Positions 44,613-53,388 of a DNA stretch of 64,000 bases are shown here, one piece after another. A model generated the notes under the pieces. It had not been told where the DNA came from. It was given only the letters and a program-made list of their open reading frames with translations, and searched no databases. Made by a program: the position numbers and the translations under genes. This DNA is from Pseudomonas marginalis (GTDB taxonomy: Bacteria; Pseudomonadota; Gammaproteobacteria; Pseudomonadales; Pseudomonadaceae). Each line of letters begins with the position of its first letter. Position 1 is the first letter of the stretch. The stretch spans positions 2,175,001-2,239,000 of the forward strand of contig NZ_JALJWV010000001.1 in assembly GCF_024169655.1 (NCBI RefSeq). Direction: 5' to 3'.

Positions 44613-45535
44613 TGGCCCAGCGCCCGCCACCCACTCCCATGCTTCAAGCCTTCGTCAGCGCCGCGCAAACGGGCAGTTTTGCGCGTGCTGCGTTCGAGTT
44701 GAACCTCACCGCCAGTGCCATCAGCCATCAAATTGCGGGCCTGGAAGAATGGTGGGGGGTGCAGTTGTTCGAGCGGCATTCGCGGGGGGTCAAACTCACG
44801 ACAGCGGGGCAGGCCTTGTTGCCAGTGACCGATGGTTTTTTCAAAGAACTGGATACGGTGCTGCATTCGCTCAACCCGAGTAGATCCCAGCCACTTTACC
44901 TTTCATGCACCTCCTCTCTTTGTGCAACCTGGCTGATTCCCAGAATGCATGGTGCTCACGCCGAAGCGGCATTCAACCTTGATCTGGTGTTGACCAGCGC
45001 GGACATAAGCAGCGCTAGCTTAAGTGCTCACCCGTTCGATGTCGCGGTGGTGATGGGGTATGGCGACTACCCGGATCATCATGCCGAACTGCTGATGCGC
45101 GATGCGGTGTTCCCTGTGTGCTCGCCGGAATTCAAACGTGTGAATGGTGATATTGCGCTGGAGGAAATAGCGCGGTACCCGCTGATTCATCGCGTCGACG
45201 ATCAGGTATGCCCAGGGTGGGAGAGCTGGTTTGCATTTCAAGGGCTAGAGGCACCGCCGTATCACCATGGGCCGCGCTTTCCAGATTCCAGCCTGGCCAT
45301 CAGTTTGGCAGTGAAAGGCGGTGGGATTGCGCTGGGCAGGACGGCACTGGTGTATGACCAATTGAAAGACGGTGAATTGGTTGCGTTGGAGGCCCCCTTA
45401 ATGATGTCGCCTGCTGCGTACTACATCATTTGTCGAAACGGACGACAATCAGAGCCCGATATCGCCCGTTTGCTTGATTGGCTCAAGGCCCAAGCGCATC
45501 AGTTTATGGGGGAGGTGCAGCGTTCCGGTAAATGA
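44612..45535 (+). CDS. LysR-family regulator, GcvA type
   Basis: A 307-residue regulator: FVSAAQTGSFARAAFELNLT followed by ASAISHQIAGLEEWWGVQLF is the helix-turn-helix (about 10-55), and FERHSRGVKLTTAGQALLP is the GcvA-group continuation. The effector domain ends near residue 300. It is coupled to the EamA gene by an ATGA-type overlap and likely controls the exporter and perhaps the oxygenase. A fragment of xylH begins two bases after the stop. Confidence 0.9.
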   Translation: MAQRPPPTPMLQAFVSAAQTGSFARAAFELNLTASAISHQIAGLEEWWGVQLFERHSRGVKLTTAGQALLPVTDGFFKELDTVLHSLNPSRSQPLYLSCTSSLCATWLIPRMHGAHAEAAFNLDLVLTSADISSASLSAHPFDVAVVMGYGDYPDHHAELLMRDAVFPVCSPEFKRVNGDIALEEIARYPLIHRVDDQVCPGWESWFAFQGLEAPPYHHGPRFPDSSLAISLAVKGGGIALGRTALVYDQLKDGELVALEAPLMMSPAAYYIICRNGRQSEPDIARLLDWLKAQAHQFMGEVQRSGK

Positions 45536-45536
45536 C

Positions 45537-45579
45537 TCACCGGCGACCTGCCCGCGTACTCGCATCCACCCACACCGCC
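45537..45579 (-). pseudogene. Fragment of the xylH 3' end (copy 2)
   Basis: On the minus strand it reads AVWVDASTRAGRR and a stop, matching the last 13 residues of XylH. It is closer to copy 1 (shared CGGCGACCTGCCCGCG) than to the real gene (CGCCGACCCGCCCGCG). Confidence 0.75.
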
Positions 45580-45603
45580 GCTCAAACAATGGAATGCGGT
45601 CAA

Positions 45604-45707
45604 TGTGGGAGGGGCGGTGCGACGGTTCGACTTGCTCCCGATGGCGGTGGTTCAGGCACTCATGCAGTGACTGACCCACCGCCATCGGGGGCAAGCCCCC
45701 TCCCACA
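45604..45707. repeat. REPIN C, hybrid arms
   Basis: The left arm is the 44-bp long variant with the CGGTGCGACGGTTCGA insert; the right arm is the 29-bp canonical form. So it is a hybrid of REPINs A and B. The preceding GGAATGCGGTCAA resembles GGAATACGGTCAA before REPIN B. Confidence 0.85.
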
Positions 45708-45721
45708 TGGGAGAGTGGGGC

Positions 45722-46858
45722 TCACCGCCGACCCGCCCGCGTACTCACATCCACCCACACCGCCAGCACCAGAATGCTGCCTTTCACAATCATCTGCCAG
45801 TAACTGTCCACATCCAGCATCGACATCCCATTATCCAGGCTGGTAATCACCAACGCCCCGAGCAGCGCGCCATACACCGTGCCCGAGCCGCCGCGCATGG
45901 AGGTGCCGCCGATAAAGCACGCGGCGATGGCGTCGAGTTCGCCCATGTTGCCCGCCGACGGTGAACCGGCGGCGAGGCGTGCGGTGTTGACCAGGCCGGC
46001 GAGGGCGCACATTACGCCCATGATGCCGAAGATCCACAGTTTCACCGCCTGCACGTTGATGCCCGACAGGCGCGTGGCTTCCATGTTGCTGCCCACCGCA
46101 TACACGCGGCGGCCGAAGACGGTCTGGCTGGTGACGTAGCTGAACACGCCGAGCAGCACCAGCAATAGCAGCACCGGCACCGGGATGCCGTCGTAGCTGT
46201 TGAGCGTGGTGACGAACCCGGCCAGCACCGCGCCGATCACCCCCACGCGCAGTACGTCGCGCACCAACGAATGCGCGGCCAGCCCGTGCAGTGCGCGGTT
46301 GCGCCGTTGTTTCCAGGTCAAGAACAGCGTCAGGGCCAACAGCAAAACCCCGAGGCCGATGCCCACCGCATGCGGCAAATACCCCTGGCCCACATACACC
46401 AGCGACGGCGACACCGGCGCGATGGTGGTGCCGCCGGTGATGCCCAGCAGAATCCCGCGAAACGCCAGCATGCCGCCCAGGCCGACGATAAACGACGGGA
46501 TGCGCAGGTAAGCGGTCATGTAGCCGTTGGCCAAACCGATCATCAACCCGCACAACGCCACCAGGCTGAGGTTGGCCAGCAGCGGCAGGTGATAGACCAC
46601 GTCCAGGATCGCCGCGAGCCCGCCCAACAGCCCGAGCATCGAGCCCACCGACAAATCGATCTCGCCGCTGATGATCACCAGCACCATGCCGCACGCCAGA
46701 ATCCCGGTGATCGACATCTGCCGCAGCAGGTTGGACAGGTTGCGCGGCGTGAGGAAGCCGCCTTCGGTCTGCCAACTGAAAAACAGCCAGATGAACGCCA
46801 CGGCGATCACCAGGGCGAGCATTTTGTAGCGGGTAAACAGCTGTTTGAGCTGATTCAT
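45722..46858 (-). CDS. xylH: Xylose ABC transporter permease
   Basis: A 378-residue inner-membrane permease of the sugar (CUT2) class. Ten hydrophobic helices; the signature ACFIGGTSMRGGSGTVYGAL near the C-terminus is typical for XylH/RbsC. The start directly follows the xylG stop (TAG-ATG). It ends SYWQMIVKGSILVLAVWVDV then STRAGRR. REPIN C begins 15 bp beyond the stop. Confidence 0.95.
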   Translation of the reverse strand: MNQLKQLFTRYKMLALVIAVAFIWLFFSWQTEGGFLTPRNLSNLLRQMSITGILACGMVLVIISGEIDLSVGSMLGLLGGLAAILDVVYHLPLLANLSLVALCGLMIGLANGYMTAYLRIPSFIVGLGGMLAFRGILLGITGGTTIAPVSPSLVYVGQGYLPHAVGIGLGVLLLALTLFLTWKQRRNRALHGLAAHSLVRDVLRVGVIGAVLAGFVTTLNSYDGIPVPVLLLLVLLGVFSYVTSQTVFGRRVYAVGSNMEATRLSGINVQAVKLWIFGIMGVMCALAGLVNTARLAAGSPSAGNMGELDAIAACFIGGTSMRGGSGTVYGALLGALVITSLDNGMSMLDVDSYWQMIVKGSILVLAVWVDVSTRAGRR

Positions 46859-48403
46859 CTAAGCGGTCTTCCGATCATTATTATTTTGGCTGAGCGCGGC
46901 GGCGAGGACCTGTTCCTGGGTGAGCCCTGCATTGATGAAATCCCCACGCAACTGGCCGTCGCCGATCACCAGCACGCGGTTGGACACGCCGAGCACTTCG
47001 GCCAGTTCCGAGGAGACCATGATGATCGCCACGCCTTCGGCCGCCAGCGCGCCCATCAGTTTGTAGATCTCATACTTGGCGCCCACATCCACCCCGCGCG
47101 TGGGCTCGTCGAGGATCAGCACCTTGGGCTTGGCCATGAGCATTTTTGCGAGTACGGCCTTTTGCTGATTGCCGCCGGACAGGCTGGTGATCGGCAAAAA
47201 CGGGCTGGCGGTCTTCAGGTGCATGCGCGCGATCTGCCGGTCGATGCTGCCCAGTTCGGCTTCGGCGTCGATGCGCGTCAGGTGCGCGTAGGTGTCGAGT
47301 ACCGCCAGGGTGATGTTCTGGCCCACGCCCAGGTCGGGAATGATGCCCTGGCGCTTGCGGTCCTCGGGCACCATGCACAGCCCGGCGCGGATCGATTTGA
47401 GCGGCGTGCGCGTGTCGATCCGTTGGCCGTCCAGCCACACCTCGGCGCTGTAGCGGCCCGGGTAGGCGCCGAACAGTGCCGACACCAACTCGGTACGCCC
47501 GGCGCCGACCAGCCCGGCAATGCCAAGGATTTCCCCGCGTTTGAGCACGAAGGAAATATCGTCGACGCGTTTGCGCTTGGGGTTGTCGACGTCGTAGCAG
47601 GTGACGTGGCGTGCTTCGAACATCACCTCGCCGATCTCATGGGGCTCGGTGGGGTAGAGGTTGCTCATTTCGCGCCCGACCATCTGCGTGATGATCCGGG
47701 GGATATCCATGTCGGCCATGGCCGTGGTCGCGATGTGCTTGCCGTCGCGGATCACGGTGATGGTGTCGCACACCGCTGCCACTTCATCGAGCTTGTGGGA
47801 GATGTACACGCAGGCCACGCCCTTGGCCTTGAGCCCTTTGATGATGTCCAGCAGCACCTCGATTTCCGAGCGGGTCAGGGCCGAGGAGGGCTCGTCGAGG
47901 ATCAGCAGGCGCGCCTGTTTATTCAGGGCCTTGGCGATTTCCACCAGTTGCTGGTAGCCGCCGCCATACTGCGACACCGGCAGCGCGACGTTCATGTCCG
48001 GCACCTTCAGCTCGCGCATCAACGCTTCGGCGCGGTGCAGCATCGCCGGGTAGTTCATGCGCCCGCCGGGCAGGGTCAGCTCGTGGCCCATGAAGATGTT
48101 CTCGGCTACCGACAGGTCCGGCACCAGGGTCAGTTCCTGGTGAATGATGACGATGCCGGCGGCCTCGGTTTCGCTGATGGACTGGGCCTTGAGCGGCTGG
48201 CCGTCCCAGAGGATTTCGCCGTCCCAGGTGCCATGGGGATAAACCGCCGACAGCACCTTCATCAAGGTGGATTTGCCGGCACCGTTCTCGCCGCACAGGC
48301 CGACACATTCCCCCGGCCGCACCTTGATATCGATGCCATTGAGCGCGTTGACACCGCCAAAACTTTTGACGATGCCGTTCATTTGCAGCAGGTAGTGCGA
48401 CAT
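46859..48403 (-). CDS. xylG: Xylose ABC transporter ATP-binding protein
   Basis: A 514-residue double ATPase. The first half has Walker [10 protein letters not shown] (residues 38-46) and [11 protein letters not shown]; the second half has the degenerate GLVGAGRTE and signature LSGGNQQK with [13 protein letters not shown]. This asymmetry is usual for CUT2 sugar ATPases. It is separated from xylF by 135 bp filled mostly by a REPIN and joined directly to xylH. Confidence 0.96.
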   Translation of the reverse strand: MSHYLLQMNGIVKSFGGVNALNGIDIKVRPGECVGLCGENGAGKSTLMKVLSAVYPHGTWDGEILWDGQPLKAQSISETEAAGIVIIHQELTLVPDLSVAENIFMGHELTLPGGRMNYPAMLHRAEALMRELKVPDMNVALPVSQYGGGYQQLVEIAKALNKQARLLILDEPSSALTRSEIEVLLDIIKGLKAKGVACVYISHKLDEVAAVCDTITVIRDGKHIATTAMADMDIPRIITQMVGREMSNLYPTEPHEIGEVMFEARHVTCYDVDNPKRKRVDDISFVLKRGEILGIAGLVGAGRTELVSALFGAYPGRYSAEVWLDGQRIDTRTPLKSIRAGLCMVPEDRKRQGIIPDLGVGQNITLAVLDTYAHLTRIDAEAELGSIDRQIARMHLKTASPFLPITSLSGGNQQKAVLAKMLMAKPKVLILDEPTRGVDVGAKYEIYKLMGALAAEGVAIIMVSSELAEVLGVSNRVLVIGDGQLRGDFINAGLTQEQVLAAALSQNNNDRKTA

Positions 48404-48441
48404 GGCGATGGCTCACACAAAAGGCCGAAGAAACGCGGGTT

Positions 48442-48545
48442 CCTGTAGGAGCGAGCTTGCTCGCGAAGAACCCGAGGACCCCGCGTTCATCCTGAATGCC
48501 CGCGTCATCGTTGACGTTTTTCGCGGGCAAGCCCGCTCCTACAGG
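48442..48545. repeat. REPIN D (GTAGGAGCGAGCTTGCTCGC family)
   Basis: Arms CCTGTAGGAGCGAGCTTGCT (48443 on) and TTCGCGGGCAAGCCCGCTCC-TACAGG (to 48545) are inverted. This is a different REP family from A-C. The right arm supplies the last codon and stop of xylF (CTG-TAG). Confidence 0.88.
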
Positions 48546-49537
48546 CCGATCTGCTCTTTGGTGTAGAACCCGTCCTTCTCCAACAGGTCGATATTGGCCT
48601 TGGTCAGCGGAGTCGGGGTGAGCAGGATGGTGTCGACTTTCTTGCTGCCGTTGTCGTATTGCGAGCTGTAGGTGGGCTTTTCATTGCGTGCAAGCTGCAC
48701 CGAGAGCTTGGCGGCTTCGGTGGCGATCAGCTTGAGCGGCTTGTACACGGTCATGGTCTGGGTGCCGTCGATCACGCGCTTGACGGCGGCGAGGTCGGCG
48801 TCCTGCCCGGAGATCGGCACCTTGCCCGCCAGCTTCTGCGCGGCCAGGGCCTGGATCGCACCGCCGGCGGTGGCGTCGTTGGAGGCGACGATGGCGTCGA
48901 TCTTATTGTCGTTCCGGGTCAGGGCGTTTTCGACGATGCTCAGGGCTTCGGTCGGGTTCCATTCCTTGACCCACTGCTGGCCGACAATCTTGATGTCGCC
49001 CTTGTCGATGGCCGGTTGCAGCACCTTCATCTGGCCTTCGCGCAGCACCTTGGCGTTGTTGTCGGTGGGCGCGCCGCCGAGCAGGAAGTAGTTGCCCTTG
49101 GGCGCCGCCTGCAGCACGCCATTGGCCTGCATCTCGCCGACCTTTTCGTTATCGAAGGAGATATAGGCGTCGATGTCGGCGTTGAGGATCAGACGGTCAT
49201 AGGACACCACCTTGATCCCGGCCTTCTTGGCTTCGGCGACGGCGTTGGTCAGCACGGTGGCGTTGAACGGCACGATCACGATCACATCGACGCCGCGTGA
49301 AATCAGGTTTTCGATCTGGGATATCTGCTTTTGCTCGTTGGCATCGGCTGACTGCACGAAGACCTTGGCGTCGAGTTTTTCCGCCGCCGCGACGAAGTAG
49401 TCACGGTCGCGGGACCAGCGTTCCAGGCGCAGGTCGTCGATGGAAAAACCGATTTTCGGATGCGCGGAATCGGCCATCACCGGCAGGGCGAGCAGGGCCA
49501 GGGCGCTGGCGAGCAGCGTGCGTTTGAATGATTTCAT
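48539..49537 (-). CDS. xylF: Xylose-binding periplasmic protein
   Basis: A 332-residue binding protein with a signal peptide (MKSFKRTLLASALALLALPV, then MADSAH). Mature start KIGFSIDDLRLERWSRDRDY is the XylF hallmark. The ATG at 49535-49537 has AAGGA upstream, preceded by a CA motif. The stop codon lies within a REP arm. It is 101 bp after xylA. Confidence 0.95.
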   Translation of the reverse strand: MKSFKRTLLASALALLALPVMADSAHPKIGFSIDDLRLERWSRDRDYFVAAAEKLDAKVFVQSADANEQKQISQIENLISRGVDVIVIVPFNATVLTNAVAEAKKAGIKVVSYDRLILNADIDAYISFDNEKVGEMQANGVLQAAPKGNYFLLGGAPTDNNAKVLREGQMKVLQPAIDKGDIKIVGQQWVKEWNPTEALSIVENALTRNDNKIDAIVASNDATAGGAIQALAAQKLAGKVPISGQDADLAAVKRVIDGTQTMTVYKPLKLIATEAAKLSVQLARNEKPTYSSQYDNGSKKVDTILLTPTPLTKANIDLLEKDGFYTKEQIGL

Positions 49538-49551
49538 GGTGGTGCGTCCTT

Positions 49552-49562
49552 TTATTGTTGTT
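49552..49562 (-). promoter_or_regulatory. Candidate Hfq/Crc CA motif before xylF
   Basis: AACAACAATAA on the minus strand directly before the AAGGA ribosome site: two overlapping AAnAAnAA matches. Confidence 0.6.
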
Positions 49563-49638
49563 GGAAAGACACAGCGTGATGCGGATAGAACTGTAGAGCG
49601 TCCCTCGACGCTCGGTGCGCAGATTTGTCGCGCAAATG

Positions 49639-50955
49639 TCACCGATAGATAAACCGATTGACCACGCCTTCGAGCATCTCCTGCCGGCCACTGACGGCCT
49701 GCGGGTTGAACTCGTGGGCAAACGCGTGTTCGGCCAGGGACTCAAGGCTGAACTCACCCGCCAGGACCGCCTGGCCCAACGGCTGCTGCCAACCGGCATA
49801 GCGCTGGTCCTTGAACTGCTGCAACCGATCGTTCTGCACCATTGCCGCCGCGCGTTCCAGTGCCAGGGCGAGTACATCCATGGCGGCGACGTGGCCGTGG
49901 AACAGGTCGATCTCGTCCAGGCTCTGGCGGCGCACCTTGGAGTCGAAGTTGTAGCCGCCGTTCTTGAAGCCGCCGGCCTTGAGGATTTCATAGGTCGCGA
50001 GGGTCATTTCCTCGACGCTGTTGGGGAACTGGTCGGTGTCCCAGCCGTTCTGCGGGTCGCCACGGTTGGCGTCGATGCTGCCGAAGATCCCCAGGGACAC
50101 GGCGGTGGCGATCTCATGATGAAAGCTGTGCCCGGCCAGGGTCGCGTGGTTGGCCTCGATATTCACCTTGATCTCGTGTTCCAGGCCGTATTCATGCAGG
50201 AAGCCGAACACGGTGGCGCTGTCGTAATCGTATTGGTGCTTGGTCGGCTCCTGGGGCTTGGGTTCGATCAGCAGGTCGCCCTTGAACCCGATCTTGTGCT
50301 TGTGCTCCACCACCATGCGCATAAAGCGCCCGAGCTGTTCGCGCTCGCGCTTGAGGTCGGTATTGAGCAGGGTTTCATAACCTTCACGGCCGCCCCACAG
50401 CACGTAATTGGCACCCTTGAGCCGCAGGGTTGCGTTCATCGCGCTGAACACCTGGGCAGCGGCGTAGGCAAACACCTGCGGGTCCGGGTTGCTCGCGGCA
50501 CCGGCGGCAAAACGCGGGTTGCTGAAGCAGTTGGCGGTGCCCCACAACAGCTTGATACCGGTCTGTTCCTGATGGCGCTCCAGGTGGTCGACCATCTGCG
50601 CAAAGTGGTTGCGGTACTCCTTGAGCGAACTGCCTTCCGGCGCAACGTCGGTGTCGTGAAAACTGTAGTAGTCGATGCCCAGCTTGGAGAAAAACTCAAA
50701 GGCCGCGTCAGCCTTGCCGATGGCCACGTCCATCGGCTCGCCGCTGCGCTGCCACGGGCGCTTGAAGGTGCCCATGCCAAACATATCGGCGCCGGGCCAG
50801 ACGAAGGTGTGCCAATAACACGCAGCCATGCGCAGGTGCTCGCGCATCGGTTTGCCGAGGATCAGCTTGTTGGCGTCGTAGTGACGAAAGGCGAGGGAGG
50901 CATCGCTGCTGGGGCCTTCGAAGCGAACCTTCTCGACACCGGGGAAGTACGGCAT
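49639..50955 (-). CDS. xylA: Xylose isomerase
   Basis: A 438-residue TIM-barrel enzyme converting D-xylose to D-xylulose. Catalytic His100 and Asp103 (SFHDTD) match His101/Asp104 of the E. coli enzyme; other signatures are [48 protein letters not shown] and [16 protein letters not shown]. The ATG at 50953-50955 has AAGGA upstream. First gene of xylA-F-G-H; xylulokinase is not in the window. Confidence 0.97.
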   Translation of the reverse strand: MPYFPGVEKVRFEGPSSDASLAFRHYDANKLILGKPMREHLRMAACYWHTFVWPGADMFGMGTFKRPWQRSGEPMDVAIGKADAAFEFFSKLGIDYYSFHDTDVAPEGSSLKEYRNHFAQMVDHLERHQEQTGIKLLWGTANCFSNPRFAAGAASNPDPQVFAYAAAQVFSAMNATLRLKGANYVLWGGREGYETLLNTDLKREREQLGRFMRMVVEHKHKIGFKGDLLIEPKPQEPTKHQYDYDSATVFGFLHEYGLEHEIKVNIEANHATLAGHSFHHEIATAVSLGIFGSIDANRGDPQNGWDTDQFPNSVEEMTLATYEILKAGGFKNGGYNFDSKVRRQSLDEIDLFHGHVAAMDVLALALERAAAMVQNDRLQQFKDQRYAGWQQPLGQAVLAGEFSLESLAEHAFAHEFNPQAVSGRQEMLEGVVNRFIYR

Positions 50956-50965
50956 GGCGTTTTCC

Positions 50966-50976
50966 TTATTGTTCTT
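50966..50976 (-). promoter_or_regulatory. Candidate Hfq/Crc CA motif before xylA
   Basis: AAGAACAATAA on the minus strand, overlapping the AAGGA ribosome site: two AAnAAnAA matches. Confidence 0.6.
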
Positions 50977-51021
50977 GGCGGTGTCTGGATACTAGCAACG
51001 GCACCTGGCCCGCTGATTATG

Positions 51022-51048
51022 AAAATCACCAAGGTGTAGTGCGATTTT
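51022..51048. promoter_or_regulatory. Candidate XylR site between xylA and xylR
   Basis: AAAATC at 51022-51027 and GATTTT at 51043-51048 form an inverted pair with 15 bp between them, in the 139-bp divergent gap. Symmetry and position suggest a XylR site; it is not a match to a consensus I can state. Confidence 0.35.
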
Positions 51049-51087
51049 GAGTGGTGGGGGCTAGTCTGTTGCCACTGGCCTCAGGAC

Positions 51088-51095
51088 AAAAACAA
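51088..51095 (+). promoter_or_regulatory. Candidate Hfq/Crc CA motif at the xylR start
   Basis: AAAAACAA, whose last A is the A of the xylR ATG; follows AGGA. Confidence 0.45.
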
Positions 51096-52282
51096 TGAAA
51101 ACCCTACCGCCCGTCCACCGCATCGCCCTGTTGTTCAACGGCAGCAAAATCTACGACCGTGGCATCATCACCGGCATCGGCAATTACTTGAGCAGCACCC
51201 GCGCGTCCTGGGATTTGTTCCTCGAGGAGGATTTCCTCTGTCGCTTGCGCGGTATCGAGCGCTGGCAGGGCGACGGGATCATTGCCGACTTTGACGACCC
51301 GCTGATCGGCGAGGCGCTGGCCGACATTAAGTTGCCGGTGGTGGCGGTGGGCGGTTCCTATGAGGATGCGTGTGCCTACCCCGAGGGCATTCCCTATGTG
51401 GCCACCGACAACCATGCGCTGATGAAGCTGGCGTATGAACACCTGATCGAAGCCGGGCTGACCCGGTTTGCCTGTTTCAGCCTGCCGCCAGCCCAGGCCA
51501 ATCGTTGGGCCCAAGAGCGCGAAAAGGCCTTCAAGCATCTGCTGCAACGCGACGGCTTGCCGGTGGAGGTGTATCGCGGCCTGGGCACCAGTGCGCCGTT
51601 GTGGGACAGCGCGGTGGAGCAGCAGATCGCCTGGCTGCACAGCCTGCCCAAACCCATCGGTATCATCGCCGTCACTGACGCCCGCGCCCGGCAACTGCTG
51701 CAAGCCTGCCTGACTGCCGGTATCGCCGTGCCGGAGGAAGTCGCGTTGATCGGCATCGACAACGACCCGCTGACCCGCACCCTCACGCGGGTGCCGCTGA
51801 GTTCGGTGATCCAGGGCACGGAAACCATGGGCCGCACGGCCGCCGCGTTGTTGCATCAGATGCTGCACGGCAAACCCTGCACCGGCACACAGATCCTGGT
51901 ACCGCCGGAGGCAATCAATGTGCAGGCCTCCAGCTTGCATCAGCCGTTGGGCAATCCGTATGTGATGCAGGCGCTGCTGTTTATCCGCCAGTACGCCTGC
52001 CAGGGCATCAAGACCGCGCAGGTCGCGGCGTATGTCGGCGTGTCGCGCTCATCCCTGGAAGCGCACTTTCGCAAGGAGCGCGGGTGCAGCGTGCATGACG
52101 AGATCCTGCGCTTCAAACTCGCCGCCGCCGCCAAGGGCCTGGAAAACCATGGCCTGGCAATTGCCGATGTGGCGCAGCAGTGCGGCTTCAAGTCGGCGCA
52201 GTACCTGCACACGGTGTTTCGCCGTGAATTTGGCTGTACGCCGCGCGAATACCAGCAAGGCGCTTACGCCCAGGCTTGCTAA
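51095..52282 (+). CDS. xylR: XylR, AraC-family xylose regulator
   Basis: A 395-residue activator. Residues about 10-270 form a LacI/periplasmic-binding-like sensor (RIALLFNGSKIYDRGIITGI, and ALIGIDNDPLTRTLTRVPLS); residues about 285-390 hold the double AraC helix-turn-helix (VAAYVGVSRSSLEAHFRKER, then IADVAQQCGFKSAQYLHTVF). This is the XylR architecture. Divergent from xylA, which it should activate with xylose. Confidence 0.95.
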   Translation: MKTLPPVHRIALLFNGSKIYDRGIITGIGNYLSSTRASWDLFLEEDFLCRLRGIERWQGDGIIADFDDPLIGEALADIKLPVVAVGGSYEDACAYPEGIPYVATDNHALMKLAYEHLIEAGLTRFACFSLPPAQANRWAQEREKAFKHLLQRDGLPVEVYRGLGTSAPLWDSAVEQQIAWLHSLPKPIGIIAVTDARARQLLQACLTAGIAVPEEVALIGIDNDPLTRTLTRVPLSSVIQGTETMGRTAAALLHQMLHGKPCTGTQILVPPEAINVQASSLHQPLGNPYVMQALLFIRQYACQGIKTAQVAAYVGVSRSSLEAHFRKERGCSVHDEILRFKLAAAAKGLENHGLAIADVAQQCGFKSAQYLHTVFRREFGCTPREYQQGAYAQAC

Positions 52283-52295
52283 GGTCGATGCACGG

Positions 52296-52309
52296 CCCTT
52301 TTTAAAGGG
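52296..52309. promoter_or_regulatory. Palindrome upstream of the toxin-antitoxin pair
   Basis: CCCTTTTTAAAGGG, with six perfectly paired bases on each side, lies 13 bp after xylR and 61 bp before the small gene of the pair. It could be the xylR terminator or an autoregulatory site of the pair; the sequence does not decide. Confidence 0.35.
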
Positions 52310-52370
52310 TGGCGTCGGAGCTATCATCCAGCCCAGAGGTGCAACAGTGCAGCTTGCCGGGAGAATCTCT

Positions 52371-52649
52371 ATGAAACAAGAAGCGAAGAAGGTTTCAGAC
52401 CGCGAAATAGAGGCATTGGAACTTTTGGTTCCAAGCCAAGCGAGTAAAGCCACTCACTCCGCGTATTTTCGAGCACTGTCGGTTAGTCAGCGAGGTGTTC
52501 TATGCATTGAAGCCGGGAATTTGGTCCGCGTCGCGCAGGACGGCAGCAAAATCATCGTGGAGAAAGCCAAACCACGTCGCAAAGTTACGGTGGATGAAGT
52601 GATCACCGTGCGTAAGGTCGACAGGCATGCGGCAGGTGGTTGTGCCTAG
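52371..52649 (+). CDS. Probable antitoxin partner of a zeta-like toxin
   Basis: A 92-residue protein from the ATG at 52371 (GGGAGA upstream). It is charged, with SDREIEALELLVPSQASKAT at the start and LVRVAQDGSKIIVEKAKPRR then KVTVDEVITVRKV at the end. I do not recognise the family. It overlaps the start of the zeta-like gene by 23 bp, the usual antitoxin-toxin order, so an antitoxin role is inferred from context. The pair is less GC-rich than its surroundings, suggesting transfer. Confidence 0.6.
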   Translation: MKQEAKKVSDREIEALELLVPSQASKATHSAYFRALSVSQRGVLCIEAGNLVRVAQDGSKIIVEKAKPRRKVTVDEVITVRKVDRHAAGGCA

Positions 52650-53367
52650 ACTTCGTGTATTTGCTGGTCCTAACGGCTCAGGTAAAAGCACGATCAAAGG
52701 TGAATTGGACCCTGCTTTAATCAAGACGTATGTGAACGCTGACGAGCTGGAAAAAGAGGCCAAAGCCAGTGGCTTCGTCGATCTTTCGCCGTTTGATATC
52801 GAAGTTGCACTGCCTGAACTGCTCGCGTTCCATACCGAGCACCATCTGCTCGTTAAAAAGGGGTTGATGGGCCAGGCTGAAAAGCTAGGCCTGCAAGGTT
52901 CTAAGGTTGACTATCGAAATGTCCAGATCGACTCGTATTTTGCGTCGGTGATCGCTGACTTCATTCGGCAGCGTTTGCTGGAAAAAGGTGTGAGCTTCAC
53001 ATTTGAAACGGTGATGTCTCATCCCAGCAAGGTTGAGTTCATGCAGGACGCGCAGACTCGCGGGTATCGGACCTACCTCTATTTTGTTTCAACGGAAAAC
53101 TCAGACATCAACATTGACCGTGTGGAAATCCGCGTTCGGGAAGGTGGTCATGGGGTTGAGCCTGAGAGAGTGCGTGAGCGATATATAAAATCGTTGAAAC
53201 TGCTACCGCAGGCGGTTGCCGCGAGTGATCGAGCCTACATCTTCGATAACTCCGGTGACAGTTCCGTGCTGCTGGCGGAAATTACTGGCGGAACCCGACT
53301 CCAGTACCGCACAGAAGATGTTTCAGATTGGTTCTTCCGATCATACGTCGATGAAGTGGGTTCCTGA
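52627..53367 (+). CDS. Zeta-toxin-family kinase
   Basis: A 246-residue P-loop protein. Walker A is GPNGSGKST (residues 14-22, Lys20) and is followed by YVNADELEKEA, the zeta-type substrate-binding NADE segment, and SFTFETVMSHPSKVEFMQDA. Zeta toxins phosphorylate UDP-N-acetylglucosamine and block cell-wall synthesis; related chromosomal kinases may have other roles. The overlap with the small upstream gene supports a toxin-antitoxin operon. Convergent with oprB, 21 bp apart. Confidence 0.82.
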   Translation: MRQVVVPRLRVFAGPNGSGKSTIKGELDPALIKTYVNADELEKEAKASGFVDLSPFDIEVALPELLAFHTEHHLLVKKGLMGQAEKLGLQGSKVDYRNVQIDSYFASVIADFIRQRLLEKGVSFTFETVMSHPSKVEFMQDAQTRGYRTYLYFVSTENSDINIDRVEIRVREGGHGVEPERVRERYIKSLKLLPQAVAASDRAYIFDNSGDSSVLLAEITGGTRLQYRTEDVSDWFFRSYVDEVGS

Positions 53368-53388
53368 CACGCGCCGGTCCAGCCTTAT

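Noticed and set aside
46271..48448. 725-codon open frame opposite xylH/xylG
   Set aside because: It spans two genes on the other strand and a REPIN, and its product is compositionally biased (Gln/His/Arg).
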